This document shows positions 38,442-39,951 of a DNA stretch of 39,951 nucleotides, piece after piece (position 1 is the stretch's first letter; each line of letters opens with the position of its first letter). The notes beneath the pieces were generated by a model that worked only from the letters and a program-made list of their open reading frames with translations, searched no databases and had not been told where the DNA came from. A program made the translations under genes and the position numbers. This DNA is from Oscillospiraceae bacterium (GTDB lineage Bacteria; Bacillota; Clostridia; Oscillospirales; Oscillospiraceae): contig SVLX01000022.1 of assembly GCA_015067725.1 (NCBI GenBank), forward strand, positions 1 through 39,951, written 5' to 3'.

Positions 38442-39722
38442 CTATTCTGCCTTCAAATACTTGACAATCTCCACCCGTGTGGCTTTATAGGCAAAGAGAA
38501 AGCTGAACATCAGGGTCAGCGTCACCGCACAAACGGCAAACATGGCAACGGAGGCTGGGCTGATATAGATAATCCAGTCGGTATATCTGCCCAGCTCATC
38601 CGGCGTGTGCTCCACAATCGCCTGATAAATCAGCGCCACATCTGCCACAATCGCCACGGCAATCAGAATATCCGCCAGCAAAACCAGAAGACTCTCATAC
38701 AGGAACTGGCGAACAATGGCCCACTGGCTGGCCCCGATAGCCCGCTTGACTCCAATTTCAAATTTCCTTTCGCTCAGGGCATTGGAGAAACTGGAATAAA
38801 GATTGATGCCCAAAAGCAGTAACAGTCCAATGGCCACAATCTCCTTGGTGGACTTCTGCACCAGAATTTTCTCCCTGGCCAGATTTTGGGCAGTGGCCAT
38901 GCTGGAATACCCGCCATAGAGCGCCGCAGTCTTCACCAGATTCATCAGTTGCTCCGGCTGGTCCGTGTGGAAGACGACAGTCCTGCTCCAGCTCCAGTGG
39001 GGCATAACATCGGGGCGAAAATCCTCCATGCTGAGGACGATGGTGGGCTGATACTGCTCAAATGAGACGATTTCTTCGGTGCTTTCCGGGGCGGGAATCA
39101 TCCGGGCGTTGGGGAGGAAGGTTCCGATGACCTCTGCCTCCAGCGTGTAGGAGATGGGATCGCCATATTCCGGATTGGACAGCTTCACGGTATAGGTGGG
39201 TGTCTCCTGCTGGTCCAGTCCCAGCGCATAGAACAGTTCCTCATCCATGAGCATCTGCCCGGAAAACAGGGTGAGTCCCCGCCGCTCCTGTCCATCCAGA
39301 TAGCGAATGTCCAGTGTGGTATTCAGGTCGTGGTAGAAGTCCCACATCCGGCTGGGTACACCATAGACCTTGGCTTTCTGTACCTGCAGATACTGGCCGC
39401 TTTCCGTTCGGTGATTGTCACCAAAGAGATCGGCATAGGTGATGTTGTAGAAATAGTATCGTGTTTGACCGATGTCTCCTGCCCGGTCGATGAGCATCTG
39501 GAATTTCTCATTCTCCAGCAGATTGTCCCAGGCCATCACGATTCCCGGATCCATCCGGAATAGTCCCTTATACGTATTATAAGCGGTGGCATCAGAGAAC
39601 AGGAAATATCCCAGCAAAAGGGCGAAGGACAGGATGATGGTCACGGACAGCAGACTATATTTCTTCAGGTTTCGCCGGGCCATTTTACAGGCATGACCCA
39701 TAATCCGGAAGGGGTTTTTCAT
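38442..39722 (-). CDS. ABC transporter permease (FtsX/MacB type)
   Basis: A 426-residue permease with the four-span MacB/FtsX topology: one span at about residues 23-43, a large outside domain (about 45-295), then three spans near 298-320, 345-375 and 390-415. The conserved FtsX segment is SERKFEIGVKRAIGASQWAI, the coupling region between spans 2 and 3. It starts with an ATGA overlap to the gene upstream, and the membrane-fusion-like gene starts 11 nt after its stop. Confidence 0.92.
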   Translation of the reverse strand: MKNPFRIMGHACKMARRNLKKYSLLSVTIILSFALLLGYFLFSDATAYNTYKGLFRMDPGIVMAWDNLLENEKFQMLIDRAGDIGQTRYYFYNITYADLFGDNHRTESGQYLQVQKAKVYGVPSRMWDFYHDLNTTLDIRYLDGQERRGLTLFSGQMLMDEELFYALGLDQQETPTYTVKLSNPEYGDPISYTLEAEVIGTFLPNARMIPAPESTEEIVSFEQYQPTIVLSMEDFRPDVMPHWSWSRTVVFHTDQPEQLMNLVKTAALYGGYSSMATAQNLAREKILVQKSTKEIVAIGLLLLLGINLYSSFSNALSERKFEIGVKRAIGASQWAIVRQFLYESLLVLLADILIAVAIVADVALIYQAIVEHTPDELGRYTDWIIYISPASVAMFAVCAVTLTLMFSFLFAYKATRVEIVKYLKAE

Positions 39723-39951
39723 GCAATCATCTCCCGCCAGGTTTCTCCGCAGGGAATATAATAATCGGTATAGTAGCTGGCAATGTCCAGATTGTCGAAT
39801 ACAATGGCGGCGGTCTCCCAGGCGGCTCTGTCACGGGTCATGTCGGCGGGGAGACGGTAGCTGTACTGTTCCCCTCTGACTTCGTAGTCCAGATAGATGT
39901 CCGCAAAGCCGCCATGCTCAAATTTTGTCCACTCCGGGCTGCTGATGACCA
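39719..39951 (-). CDS. Unrecognised first gene of the ABC operon, partial (5' end outside window)
   Basis: The last 76 codons of a gene that enters from the right edge, ending in a TGA that overlaps the permease start. The visible part (TKFEHGGFADIYLDYEVRGE, then MTRDRAAWETAAIVFDNLDI) is soluble, with no spans and many aromatic and acidic residues, so it is not the transmembrane end of an FtsX permease. It could be the end of a periplasmic-domain protein or lipoprotein that belongs with the exporter. Too short to assign. Confidence 0.75.
   Translation of the reverse strand, partial: VISSPEWTKFEHGGFADIYLDYEVRGEQYSYRLPADMTRDRAAWETAAIVFDNLDIASYYTDYYIPCGETWREMIA

Overview
The window looks like a chromosome segment from a moderately GC-rich (mid-50s %) anaerobic Firmicute of class Clostridia, most likely a gut Oscillospirales/Ruminococcaceae-type bacterium. 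This is inferred from strong AGGAGG ribosome sites, TTGACA/TATAAT promoters, and clostridial families such as the ECF sigma/anti-sigma pair, the DhaS-like TetR, the short peptide deformylase and the PiT/DUF47 pair. No transposase, integrase, phage gene, rRNA or CRISPR array was seen. One tRNA (Thr, anticodon CGT) is present.

Left part (1-17.4 kb), mostly minus strand. Three tandem two-TM proteins with a bacterial PH-like tail run from one promoter, and the last leaves the window. An ECF sigma factor, its single-TM partner and a lipoprotein L,D-transpeptidase form an envelope-stress type operon. An APH-family kinase and a SAM methyltransferase diverge from paired promoters. A Cys-rich unknown gene and a membrane-anchored polysaccharide-deacetylase-like protein that seems to lack catalytic residues follow. 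A housekeeping run (nadE, yfbR-like, HAD phosphatase, RlmI-like methyltransferase), a divergent TetR regulator, a small unknown gene, upp, a second HAD phosphatase and the PiT phosphate transporter with its DUF47 partner complete this part.

Centre (17.5-35.0 kb), all plus strand: a 12-gene locus that is the main point of interest. From a TTGACA-17-TACAAT promoter it encodes, in order, a small membrane protein, a membrane-anchored zinc-ribbon GTPase of the double-GTPase (DO-GTPase2-like) type, a GrpE-like protein with a long acidic/Pro-rich tail, a shortened Hsp70, a second Hsp70 fused to a von Willebrand A domain, and a 1008-residue scaffold (divergent J-like modules, zinc ribbons, helical repeats, FN3 domains). 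Then come a soluble zinc-ribbon GTPase, an 877-residue protein resembling GTPase-associated protein GAP1, a transglutaminase-like protein with an intact Cys-His-Asp triad, a second copy of the membrane GTPase, and two more membrane proteins. In effect it is a dedicated Hsp70/J/GrpE-like chaperone set joined to a three-GTPase switch and a possible thiol protease at the membrane. Related GTPase/GAP1 families have been described by comparative genomics as parts of NTP-dependent conflict systems. I know of no described system with this exact combination, but I could not search.

Right part (35.3-40 kb). A peptide deformylase converges on a TipA-like MerR regulator whose promoter has a 19-bp spacer. 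Then come tRNA-Thr(CGT) with its own promoter and terminator, and a minus-strand efflux-type ABC operon (ATPase, membrane-fusion-like protein, FtsX/MacB-like permease, and the end of an unrecognised first gene).

Two genes (SAM methyltransferase, transglutaminase) have coding frames that extend upstream of any ATG/GTG/TTG. Each has an AAGGAG exactly 9 nt before a non-AUG codon (ACG, ATC).
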